From Bacillota bacterium (GTDB lineage Bacteria; Bacillota; Clostridia; Lachnospirales; Lachnospiraceae), in contig JAEZZQ010000043.1 in NCBI GenBank assembly GCA_023442465.1, positions 255,427 through 319,426 of the forward strand: a stretch of 64,000 bases of DNA, written 5' to 3'. The position numbers were made by a program, and so were the translations under genes. Shown here piece by piece: positions 24,782 to 32,385 of the stretch. Each line of letters opens with the position of its first letter. Position 1 is the stretch's first letter. The notes under the pieces are model-generated. The model made no database searches and was not told the origin of the DNA. It saw only the letters and a list, made by a program, of their open reading frames with translations.

Positions 24782-25807
24782 ATGTTACAGCAGGTTATGA
24801 CCAGTCCGGGTGTCATTGAATTTCGTGAAATTCCGATTCCGACCCTCGGAGATAATGATGTTCTCATAAAAATTATGAAAATTGGTGTATGCGGTTCCGA
24901 TATCCACGTTTACCACGGTAAACATCCATTTACCTCCTACCCCGTTACGCAGGGTCACGAGGTATCCGGTGAAATCGCCGCTCTCGGCGCAAAAGTGGAT
25001 TCTTTCAAGGTAGGCCAAAAGGTAACTATCCAGCCGCAGGTAGTATGCGGAAAATGCTATCCCTGTACCCACGGGAAATACAATTTGTGCGAAGAGTTAA
25101 AGGTCATGGGCTTCCAGACCACAGGAGTTGCTTCTCACCTTTTTGCTGTGGACGCGTCTAAGGTAACTCTCCTTCCCGACGCCATGTCTTTCGACGAAGG
25201 CGCTATGATAGAGCCTCTCGCCGTAGCAGTTCATGCCGTTAAGCAGGCCGGCGACGTAAAGGGACTGAATATCATCGTATTAGGAGCCGGTCCTATCGGC
25301 AATCTGGTGGCACAGACCGCCAAAGGCTTCGGTGCAAAGAGCGTTATGATAACGGATATCAGCGATTACCGTCTGCAGAAAGCAGCGGAGTGCGGCATCG
25401 ATCACTGCATCAATACGAAGGAAGCGGACTTGGGCGATGAGATCTTGAAAGCCTTCGGTCCCGATAAGGCGGATATCATATATGACTGCGCAGGCAACAA
25501 CATCACCATGGGGCAGGCGATCAAATATGCGCGCAAAGGAAGCACGATTATCCTCGTAGCTGTCTTTGCCGGAATGGCTACTGTGGATTTGGCCGTTGCC
25601 AACGACCACGAATTGGATATCAAGAGTACCATGATGTACCGAAACGAGGATTATATAGACGCTATCCGTCTGGCAGACGAAGAAAAGGTTCATTTGGCTC
25701 CTCTCGTTTCGAAACATTTCGCATTTAAGGACTATCTGGATGCCTATAAATATATAGACGCAAATCAGGAAACAACTATGAAGGTTATTATTAACGTACA
25801 AGAATAA
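24782..25807 (+). CDS. Zinc-dependent alcohol/polyol dehydrogenase (MDR family)
   Basis: 341 residues. Catalytic zinc residues are in VCGSDIH and GHEVSG; the structural zinc lobe is CGKCYPCTHGKYNLC near residues 82-96. The nucleotide fold is VLGAGPIGNLVAQ near 162. This is the sorbitol/threonine-dehydrogenase branch of the medium-chain family, which oxidises polyols to ketoses with NAD(P). It is the first gene of a two-gene operon with an SDR (25 bp gap). In the tetritol interpretation it would make erythrulose from erythritol or threitol. Confidence 0.9.
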   Translation: MLQQVMTSPGVIEFREIPIPTLGDNDVLIKIMKIGVCGSDIHVYHGKHPFTSYPVTQGHEVSGEIAALGAKVDSFKVGQKVTIQPQVVCGKCYPCTHGKYNLCEELKVMGFQTTGVASHLFAVDASKVTLLPDAMSFDEGAMIEPLAVAVHAVKQAGDVKGLNIIVLGAGPIGNLVAQTAKGFGAKSVMITDISDYRLQKAAECGIDHCINTKEADLGDEILKAFGPDKADIIYDCAGNNITMGQAIKYARKGSTIILVAVFAGMATVDLAVANDHELDIKSTMMYRNEDYIDAIRLADEEKVHLAPLVSKHFAFKDYLDAYKYIDANQETTMKVIINVQE

Positions 25808-25831
25808 TTTCTTAGAAAGGGAAAAAATATT

Positions 25832-26599
25832 ATGTCATACTTAGACGAGCTTTTTGGATTAAATGGTAAAGTAGCTATTGTAACCGGAGGAGGCCGCGGA
25901 ATCGGTCAGGTAGTAGCAGAAGGGCTGGCAAAATCTGGTGCGGAGGTTGTAGTACTTGGAAGAAGCGGAGCTGATGAAACCATCGATTCCATTACAAAGG
26001 CTGGCGGAAAAGCTTATTTTATAGCTTGCGACGTTACGAAGGAAGAACAGGTAGACGCTGCTCTCGCTGAAATTATGAAGCGTTCCGGTTCTATCGATAT
26101 TGTCTTCAATAACGCTGGAATCTGCATGCATCAAGGTACCTTCGAGGCGACGATCGAAGAATTCCGTCAGGTAATCGACTGCAATCTGACCGGCGAGTTC
26201 ATTGTTTGCCGCGCAGTAGGCAAGATTATGATAGAAAATCACATTAAGGGCAGCATCATCAATATGGCGTCCATGTCGGGAAGCATCGTAAATATTCCTC
26301 AGTGGCAGTGCTCTTATAACTCTTCAAAGGCTGCTGTTATCCATATGACGCGTTCTCTGGCTGCAGAATGGGCGTTAGATGGTATCCGCGTGAATAGTTT
26401 AAGTCCCGGGTATATCGCAACGCCGATGTCCGTGGATACGCCTCAGGAATTAAAGGATGCCTGGATTCCGTTGATGCCGATGCACCGTATGGGAACTCCG
26501 GAGGAACTGATTCCGGCTGTTCTCTACCTTGCCAGCGATGCTTCCGGTTATACGACAGGAAGCGATATTATCGTTGACGGCGCTTATACATGCATTTAA
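25832..26599 (+). CDS. Short-chain dehydrogenase/reductase
   Basis: 255 residues, classical SDR. Cofactor motif VTGGGRGIGQ near residue 20, NNAG near 92, catalytic Ser in NMASMSGS near 148 and YNSSKAA (Tyr/Lys) near 162-166, C-terminal GSDIIVDGAYT. Such enzymes reduce or oxidise ketoses and polyols. AGAAAGG precedes the ATG. It may interconvert a second polyol or stereoisomer with the same ketose as the upstream zinc dehydrogenase. Confidence 0.9.
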   Translation: MSYLDELFGLNGKVAIVTGGGRGIGQVVAEGLAKSGAEVVVLGRSGADETIDSITKAGGKAYFIACDVTKEEQVDAALAEIMKRSGSIDIVFNNAGICMHQGTFEATIEEFRQVIDCNLTGEFIVCRAVGKIMIENHIKGSIINMASMSGSIVNIPQWQCSYNSSKAAVIHMTRSLAAEWALDGIRVNSLSPGYIATPMSVDTPQELKDAWIPLMPMHRMGTPEELIPAVLYLASDASGYTTGSDIIVDGAYTCI

Positions 26600-26693
26600 T
26601 CAACTTCTCTATTATTCTTCTAAAATCCCCCGAATCATGTGTTGATTTGGGGGATTTGTTTTTGTGTTGGGTTGCGGGGTTGTAGGGTTGCGA

Positions 26694-26925
26694 GAGACTG
26701 GGGGCGGAGGCATTGGGGTTGGGGCCTGCCGTGCGCGGCTGTATTTTCTAAATGAAACCGTTAGTGTGTTGGAACCGAACGGGTCGACAGCAGCGTACAT
26801 CCATGTACGTTGCTGCCTAAACGCCGCATCCATGCGGCGTTTTCCCTTGGCTGTGAGGGTTTCATTAAGAAAATATCAGGCGCTTACTAAACGGCCCCAA
26901 CCCCAATGCCTCCGCCCCCAGTCTC
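26694..26925. repeat. Long-ended hairpin element, copy 1 (between SDR and ribH)
   Basis: 232-bp element bounded by 33-bp perfect inverted ends beginning GAGACTGGGGGCGGAGGC. Inside are a second inverted pair (ATTTTCTAAATGAAACC / GGTTTCATTAAGAAAAT) and two hairpins: one around CAGCGTACATCCATGTACG, one AACGCCGCATCCATGCGGCG. The inner pair and hairpins recur, in opposite orientation, at 27822-28049, but the outer ends there have a different sequence. In RNA the whole unit could fold into one long branched stem. No transposase is present. Confidence 0.75.
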
Positions 26926-27000
26926 CCACTACGCTACGAATGAGAGTTAGGTGCGTTTAGCGGATTGATCTGTACTGAACTGGACTTTAGTTTATGGCGT

Positions 27001-27465
27001 TTATATGATGTTTTTCATGAGATTTACCATTTCGATGGCTCCAACGGCACAGTCAAATCCTTTATTTCCGGCCTTTGTTCCGGCTCTTTCTATTGCCTGC
27101 TCGATATTTTCAGTGGTAAGTACGCCAAACATTACCGGAATACCGCTGTTTAGTGACGCGCTGGCAATTCCTTTGGAAACCTCGCTGCATACATAATCAT
27201 AATGCGATGTGCTTCCTCGAATAACTGCTCCCAAACAAATCACCGCATCATATTTCCCGCTGTTGGCCATAGCCGCAGCTACCAGCGGAATCTCAAAGGC
27301 TCCCGGTACCCACGCTACTTCTATGTCCTCCTCTTTCACCTCGTGCCGAAGCAACCCATCCACCGCACCGCCAAGTAACTTCGCAGTAATAAATTCATTA
27401 AACCTCGCCGCCACAATTCCAACTCTGATCCCTTTTGCTACTAACTGTCCTTCATAAGTCTTCAT
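27001..27465 (-). CDS. ribH: 6,7-dimethyl-8-ribityllumazine synthase
   Basis: 154 residues from the ATG at 27465 (AGGAG 9 bp upstream; an ATG two codons earlier is possible). Contains ARFNEFIT for substrate binding, VPGAFEIPL, CLGAVIRGSTSHYDYV with the catalytic His, and GVLTTENIEQA. It condenses 5-amino-6-ribitylaminouracil with dihydroxybutanone phosphate. It is the last gene of the rib set but is cut off from ribBA by a 639-bp gap that holds a hairpin element and a T-rich repeat, so co-transcription is uncertain. Confidence 0.95.
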   Translation of the reverse strand: MKTYEGQLVAKGIRVGIVAARFNEFITAKLLGGAVDGLLRHEVKEEDIEVAWVPGAFEIPLVAAAMANSGKYDAVICLGAVIRGSTSHYDYVCSEVSKGIASASLNSGIPVMFGVLTTENIEQAIERAGTKAGNKGFDCAVGAIEMVNLMKNII

Positions 27466-27652
27466 AATCATATTCTCCTATTTTTGCTTTTTTTATTTTT
27501 TCTATTTTTTACTTTAATTTTTCTATTGTCTTGTTCTATATCTGTGCCATTTTATCCTATCATCATCCATATTAGTAGTTTGTCACCGAAGTAATTCACC
27601 CCCTATTGCCTCTCCCTGAGTTCTTACTCTATTTTTCTTTTATTTTTCTATT

Positions 27653-27726
27653 TTTTATCTTTTTTATCTTTTTTATCTTTTTATCTTTTCATCTTTTCAT
27701 CTTTTTATCTTTTTATCTTTTTATCT
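27653..27726. repeat. T-rich tandem repeat (ATCTTTTT-like)
   Basis: About nine imperfect units of ATCTTTTT, some as ATCTTTTC, in the ribH upstream gap. A direct repeat AAATTCGTAACCTT at about 27775 and 27804 follows. This is low-complexity sequence; there are no unique spacers, so it is not CRISPR. The unit count could vary between strains. Confidence 0.75.
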
Positions 27727-27821
27727 CTTTCTCTTCTCTCATATTTCAATTTTAAATAAAAATCACACCTGAGAAATTCGTAACCTTCGCAAATTTTATG
27801 TGCAAATTCGTAACCTTGCCG

Positions 27822-28049
27822 GGCCTTTCTTCGGCGGATTGGGGGGCTGGTCCGTCAGTGAGCGGCTTGCATTTTCTTAATGAAAACCCCGACACCCAGG
27901 GAAAACGCCGCACGGATGCGGCGTTTAGGCAGCGCTGCACATGGATGTGCATCGCTGCCGGCCCGTCCGCAACCGACACATCAACGTTTTCATTTAGAAA
28001 ATTCATCCGCGAGCGCCGGAACAGAACCCCAATCCGCCGAAGAAAGGCC
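27822..28049. repeat. Long-ended hairpin element, copy 2 (between ribH and ribBA)
   Basis: 228-bp element with 23-bp perfect inverted ends beginning GGCCTTTCTTCGGCGG. Its core is the reverse of copy 1: AACGCCGCACGGATGCGGCG hairpin, then a CAGCGCTGCACATGGATGTG-type hairpin, between ATTTTCTTAATGAAAA and TTTTCATTTAGAAAAT arms. Ends differ from copy 1 while the core is conserved. Confidence 0.75.
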
Positions 28050-28104
28050 CTCACAACCCAAAACCCTCCACATAAAATTCCCACAGCCACCCTTCTCACT
28101 CCCC

Positions 28105-29307
28105 CTATTTAAAATTCAAATAATGCCCCATCCTATCCCTCTTCGTCCGCAAATATTCCACATCATGCTTATTCGCCTCCGCCTCAATCGGCACGCGCTC
28201 CGTAATTTCTATGCCGAAATCCGAAAGCTGATATACCTTGTCAGGATTGTTCGTCAGCAGCCGCAAAGTCTTCACTCCCAAATCCCGAAGTATCTGCGCT
28301 CCAATATAATACTCCCGCATATCCTCTGCAAATCCAAGCGCCAGATTAGCCTCCGCCGTATCCAAGCCTTCGCTCTGCAGTTCATAAGCCCGCAATTTAT
28401 TCAGCAGTCCGATGCCTCTTCCTTCCTGGCGCATGTAAAGAAGAATGCCTCTTCCTTCTTTTTCTATCCGCTTCATGGATTGTATCAACTGCTCACCGCA
28501 GTCACAGCGCATAGAATGAAATACATCTCCGGTCAGGCATTCCGAATGTACTCTGCACAGCACATTCTTTCCATCTCCCACTTCTCCTTTCACAAGAGCG
28601 ATATGGTTCTCTCCATTTAATTTATTCCTGTATCCATAAGCCCTGAAATCTCCATAAGCCGTTGGAAGGAAAGGACTTGCAACGCGCTCTGCCAAATGGT
28701 CGAATCTTTTTCGGTAATCCTGCAAGGCCTTAATCGTAATGAACTTAAGCTTCCATTTGCGCGCGAGTTCTATCAGTTCCGGGGTTCGCATCATACGCCC
28801 GTCTTCTGCCATAATTTCACAGCATAAACCACACTCGCGCAGGCCCGCAAGACGCATCAAATCTACCGTTGCCTCGGTATGCCCGCCTCGTTCCAGTACA
28901 CCGTTTTTCTTTGCCAGAAGAGGAAACATATGGCCGGGACGGCGAAAGTCTTCCGGCTTTGCTGCCGTCTCTACTGTCTTAAGAGCAGTAACACTCCTCT
29001 CTTCTGCGGATATGCCTGTCGCGGTGTCTATATGGTCTATAGATACGGTAAACGCCGTAGCGTGGTTATCCGTATTGTCACTTACCATCTGGGGAAGCTG
29101 TAATCTCTCGCAGATATCCGCACTCATGGGCATGCAGATAAGCCCTTTTCCGTAAATTGCCATAAAATTAATGTTCTCTGTCGTTGCAAACTGTGCGGCA
29201 CAGATGAAATCACCCTCGTTCTCCCTATTTTCATCGTCTGTGACAAGAATGATTTCTCCTCTTTTCAGCGCCTCTAATGCTTCTTGAATTGTATTGAATT
29301 CAAACAT
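28105..29307 (-). CDS. ribBA: Bifunctional DHBP synthase / GTP cyclohydrolase II
   Basis: 400 residues. Residues 1-200 are RibB: DDENRENEGDF (acidic metal and catalytic loop) and RPGHMFPL near 135, HTEATVDL near 158. Residues 205-400 are RibA: zinc ligands CRVHSECLTGDVF and CDCG near 245-260, and YMRQEGRGIGL. It makes both riboflavin precursors, dihydroxybutanone phosphate and the pyrimidine from GTP. It starts 12 bp after ribE with AGGAGG upstream. Confidence 0.97.
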   Translation of the reverse strand: MFEFNTIQEALEALKRGEIILVTDDENRENEGDFICAAQFATTENINFMAIYGKGLICMPMSADICERLQLPQMVSDNTDNHATAFTVSIDHIDTATGISAEERSVTALKTVETAAKPEDFRRPGHMFPLLAKKNGVLERGGHTEATVDLMRLAGLRECGLCCEIMAEDGRMMRTPELIELARKWKLKFITIKALQDYRKRFDHLAERVASPFLPTAYGDFRAYGYRNKLNGENHIALVKGEVGDGKNVLCRVHSECLTGDVFHSMRCDCGEQLIQSMKRIEKEGRGILLYMRQEGRGIGLLNKLRAYELQSEGLDTAEANLALGFAEDMREYYIGAQILRDLGVKTLRLLTNNPDKVYQLSDFGIEITERVPIEAEANKHDVEYLRTKRDRMGHYLNFK

Positions 29308-29319
29308 AATCTTCCCTCC

Positions 29320-29949
29320 TTAAAATCCATTTTGAATTAAGAACTCTTTCGTTATTTCCTTTTTACCCTGCACAAATTTCTCAATGTATTTTCCTATTAC
29401 ATCGTTTTCTAAATTAACGGAGGAACCTGCGCCTTTTCCAAAAAGTATGGTTTCCTTTGCCGTGTGTGGAATTACTGATACACAAAAGCTGCTGCGGGAG
29501 ACTGCCGCTACTGTCAGGCTCACGCCATCTATGGCTATCGAACCTTTCTCTACGATATAACGCATAATATCGGATGGCGCTGCAATTTCACATAAAAGGG
29601 CTATGCCGTCCTTTTTCACGGATATTACTTTCCCCACACCATCGATATGTCCGGTTACTATATGGCCCCCGAATCTTCCGCCTGCCATCATAGCCCGTTC
29701 CAAATTTACGAGGCTTCCCCCTTGCAAACTTCCCAGTACAGAACGGGAAAGAGTTTCATTCATTACGTCCGCACCGAATCTGCTGCCTTTTACCCATGCC
29801 GCGGTCAGACAGACTCCATTTACGGCTACGCTGTCGCCGACCTTCAAATCCTCCGATATACGATCGGCCTCAATCGTCAAAAAAGCAGACCGGCTTCCTT
29901 TCTTTATGCTTTCAACCTTCCCCATTTCTTCTATTATTCCGGTAAACAT
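29320..29949 (-). CDS. ribE: Riboflavin synthase, alpha chain
   Basis: 209 residues with two lumazine-binding repeats, starting MFTGIIEEMG and about GHIVTGHIDGVG near residue 97. Motifs VNGVCLTA in repeat 1 and IDGVSLTV in repeat 2 mark the duplicated barrels. It dismutates two lumazines to riboflavin. It overlaps the ribD end by 16 bp, so translation is coupled. Confidence 0.96.
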   Translation of the reverse strand: MFTGIIEEMGKVESIKKGSRSAFLTIEADRISEDLKVGDSVAVNGVCLTAAWVKGSRFGADVMNETLSRSVLGSLQGGSLVNLERAMMAGGRFGGHIVTGHIDGVGKVISVKKDGIALLCEIAAPSDIMRYIVEKGSIAIDGVSLTVAAVSRSSFCVSVIPHTAKETILFGKGAGSSVNLENDVIGKYIEKFVQGKKEITKEFLIQNGF

Positions 29950-31046
29950 GTATAGTCCACCTCGCTTTCTATAAGAAAATCCTCACCAATCTTCGTAATT
30001 CTCTGATTTTTCAGCCTTATGCAGTCGGCCATCCTCTCGATTCCCATACCCTCCACAGGAGTCTTCGCTTTTTCTCCCCCCAATATCTTAGGGGCGATAT
30101 ATACTTGTATTTTATTTACAATGCAGCTTTGGAGAGCAGAAAAATTCAAAGCTCCTCCTCCTTCCAGGAAAACGCTGTCAATTCCCCGCACCCATAGCTC
30201 CTTCATCAGAAGCTTTAAATCGATATGTCTCTTCTCCTTTGGAAGCGCTATAATTTCGCAGCCGCACTGCTTAAATTTCTCTTGTTTCTCCTTATCCTGG
30301 CAGGAGGTAGCTATTATCGTTTCTCCCTGCCCAGTCTTGCCTGCTAACTTTACAACAGCCGCTTCCAGAGGCGTGTATAAATTCGTATCGCATACGATGC
30401 GTACGGGATTTCTGCCCCCTTCCATCCGACAGGTGAGAAGAGGATTATCTTTAATTACCGTCTTTACACCGACCATAATAGAGGAATAGTGTCCCCTGTC
30501 CTGATGGACATTTTCTCTCGCTGCCTCTCCTGTGATCCATTTGGAATCTCCGCATGCCGAAGCTATTTTTCCGTCCATGGTCATAGCGTATTTCATAACA
30601 ACGAAAGGGGTATTTGTTTGTATGCAGTGGAAGAACACTTCGTTCAGCCTCTTTCCTTCTTCCTCGCGTATGTCGGTTACCACTTCGATTCCTGCTGCCT
30701 GCAATGCTTTGATTCCCTTACCTGCGACCTTGGGATTAGGGTCCATGCAGGCAATAACTACCTTCTTGATTCCGCTTTTTATGATCGCTTCCGTACACGG
30801 CGGTGTCTTTCCGTAGTGGCAGCAAGGTTCCAGATTGACATACAATGCGGCTCCCTCCGTATTCTCCTTGCAGCTTTTAAGTGCGTTTCTTTCCGCATGA
30901 GGCCCTCCATGGTTTTCATGGAATCCCTGCCCTATAATCTTCCCGTTCTTTACGATAACAGCACCTACCATAGGATTCGGATTTACTCGTCCCACTCCTT
31001 TTTTCGCAAGTGCAAATGCCATTTCCATAAACTTCTCATCCGTCAT
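29934..31046 (-). CDS. ribD: Bifunctional riboflavin deaminase/reductase
   Basis: 370 residues. N-terminal deaminase domain with zinc ligands HAERNAL and PCCHYGKTPPC (near 50-85). C-terminal reductase domain with KYAMTMDGKIA, GDSKWITG and LEGGGALNFSAL. It carries out the second and third steps from the GTP-derived pyrimidine. It is the first gene after the FMN riboswitch and terminator hairpins. Confidence 0.96.
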   Translation of the reverse strand: MTDEKFMEMAFALAKKGVGRVNPNPMVGAVIVKNGKIIGQGFHENHGGPHAERNALKSCKENTEGAALYVNLEPCCHYGKTPPCTEAIIKSGIKKVVIACMDPNPKVAGKGIKALQAAGIEVVTDIREEEGKRLNEVFFHCIQTNTPFVVMKYAMTMDGKIASACGDSKWITGEAARENVHQDRGHYSSIMVGVKTVIKDNPLLTCRMEGGRNPVRIVCDTNLYTPLEAAVVKLAGKTGQGETIIATSCQDKEKQEKFKQCGCEIIALPKEKRHIDLKLLMKELWVRGIDSVFLEGGGALNFSALQSCIVNKIQVYIAPKILGGEKAKTPVEGMGIERMADCIRLKNQRITKIGEDFLIESEVDYTCLPE

Positions 31047-31182
31047 ATACCAGTCCTACTCCCTTCCATACAATCTGAGGCATCAAATCGCCTAACTTAT
31101 GTTAATTAATAACAAGCACACGCTTTCCGGATTGCTCTTTTACACGTTAATACCGCAGGCTCTCCACTGTGATATAAAAAAA

Positions 31183-31212
31183 GCTGCCTTGAGCATATAA
31201 TCCCAAGGCAGC
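31183..31212 (-). terminator. Terminator of the ribD leader
   Basis: On the minus strand GCTGCCTTGGG and CTCAAGGCAGC flank a short AT-rich loop and are followed by seven T. It sits between the FMN riboswitch and ribD and would stop transcription when FMN is bound. Confidence 0.85.
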
Positions 31213-31238
31213 AATAAAAGCACTTTAATCATATAAAA

Positions 31239-31267
31239 AGCTCTGAAATGAAAAACATTCCAGAGCT
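31239..31267 (-). terminator. Second hairpin of the ribD leader
   Basis: AGCTCTGGAATG and CATTTCAGAGCT flank a T loop, followed by TTTTTA. It lies just after the riboswitch on the transcript and precedes the stronger terminator, so it is either a first terminator or part of the expression platform. Confidence 0.65.
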
Positions 31268-31304
31268 AATATACAAAAGAAAACACGTTAAATGTGCTAT
31301 CAAA

Positions 31305-31412
31305 AATCTTCTTTCATCCAGACTGTACTGTCGGCTTCGGAATCTCACCGAATCATGCCTTGCGGCTCGTGGGCTTTACCACCGGTAGGGAATCGCACCC
31401 TGCCCTGAAGAT
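31305..31412 (-). promoter_or_regulatory. FMN riboswitch (RFN element)
   Basis: Minus-strand blocks match RFN elements: ATCTTCAGGGCAGGGTG, GATTCCCTACCGGTGG, AAGCCCACGAGC, GATTCGGTGAGATTCCG, AAGCCGACAGTA and GTCTGGATGAAAGA, in order. It heads ribD-ribE-ribBA(-ribH) and senses FMN to reduce expression. The FLEET-like locus in the same window also needs FMN. Confidence 0.96.
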
Positions 31413-31431
31413 ATGTATTTAATTATTTTAC

Positions 31432-31460
31432 ATGATAACAGATTGATATTTATTTGTCAA
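31432..31460 (-). promoter_or_regulatory. Sigma-A-type promoter of the rib operon
   Basis: Minus-strand TTGACA (31460-31455) and TATCAT (31437-31432) with a 17-bp spacer, directly upstream of the FMN riboswitch. Confidence 0.8.
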
Positions 31461-31491
31461 TGGCCTGTTTCTATCTCTGTGCTTGCCTATG

Positions 31492-32385
31492 TCATCCTTT
31501 TACAGCTCCTTGTGCCATTCCTTTCACCATATTTTTAACAAGAACAAAGTAAAGCAAAACAATGGGTACGGCTATAAATACGCTTCCGGCAGCAAACCTT
31601 GCGAATTCCGTTTCATCCAGACTCATAAGACCTACTGCGACCGTATAAAGGTTCTTTTCCTTGAGGAGAAGCTTAGGCAGAATGAAATCGCTCCACGGCC
31701 AGGTGAAGGAGGTAAGCAGGGTATAAACGATAATCGGCCGGGAAAGGGGCAGATTAATCTTGGTAAACACCTGAAAATTAGTAGCTCCGTCAATTCTTGC
31801 CGCCTCATCGATAGCTCTCGGGATCGTATCAAAAAATCCTTTCTGTGTCAGATAGCCCATGGGTGCTCCCGCACTGTAAATGAGTATCAGCCCCCACAAA
31901 TGATTGATTAAATTAAACTGGGTCATCAGCAAATACACAACTATCATCCCCATAAAAGAAGGGAACATGCTAAGTACCATCGTCGTCTTCATAATAGGCT
32001 TTCTCGCCCTGAATTCGAATCTGGACATCGTATAAGCTGTCAATATAACAAGAAAGGTTCCGAGAACACAGCTTCCTGCCGCTACAAACAATGTATTGGC
32101 GAACCATCTGGGATAATTATACATAGCGATATCCGTAAATAATCTCTGAAAGCTTGCCAGACTATATGCCTTCGGGAAAAATCCGTTAAAGGAATAAATC
32201 GTTCCCGACTCGGAAAAAGAAGCCAAAATCAGCCATAGGCAAGGAAAGAAAAAAAGAAAGGATACCCCCAGTAAAATGATATAAGTAATCCCCGTATCGA
32301 ATATCCTGCCCAATGAGTGAAGACCACTGTTCGAATGTCCTTTATTCATTGATAAATCCTTTCTTTTATTTTGCTTCGTTCTCAT
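31492..32385 (-). CDS. Maltodextrin-type ABC permease (MalG-like)
   Basis: 297 residues with six membrane segments. The EAA motif DEAARIDGATNFQVFTKINL near residue 200 contacts the ATPase. Its ATG overlaps the MalF stop as ATGA, with GGAGGA 9 bp upstream. No ATPase gene is in the operon; MsmK-type shared ATPases elsewhere usually serve such importers. It is the last gene of the amylase-malE-malF-malG set. Confidence 0.93.
   Translation of the reverse strand: MRTKQNKRKDLSMNKGHSNSGLHSLGRIFDTGITYIILLGVSFLFFFPCLWLILASFSESGTIYSFNGFFPKAYSLASFQRLFTDIAMYNYPRWFANTLFVAAGSCVLGTFLVILTAYTMSRFEFRARKPIMKTTMVLSMFPSFMGMIVVYLLMTQFNLINHLWGLILIYSAGAPMGYLTQKGFFDTIPRAIDEAARIDGATNFQVFTKINLPLSRPIIVYTLLTSFTWPWSDFILPKLLLKEKNLYTVAVGLMSLDETEFARFAAGSVFIAVPIVLLYFVLVKNMVKGMAQGAVKG

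Noticed and set aside
26664..26960. 98-residue plus-strand frame inside hairpin element 1
   Set aside because: Similar to the frame in element 2, but the similarity follows the repeat DNA and its perfect inverted ends; no ribosome site.
27653..27726. Possible CRISPR-like array
   Set aside because: Units are 8 bp with no unique spacers; it is simple T-rich tandem repeat.
27752..28099. 115-residue minus-strand frame inside hairpin element 2
   Set aside because: Covers hairpins and inverted ends; low-quality composition and no start signal.
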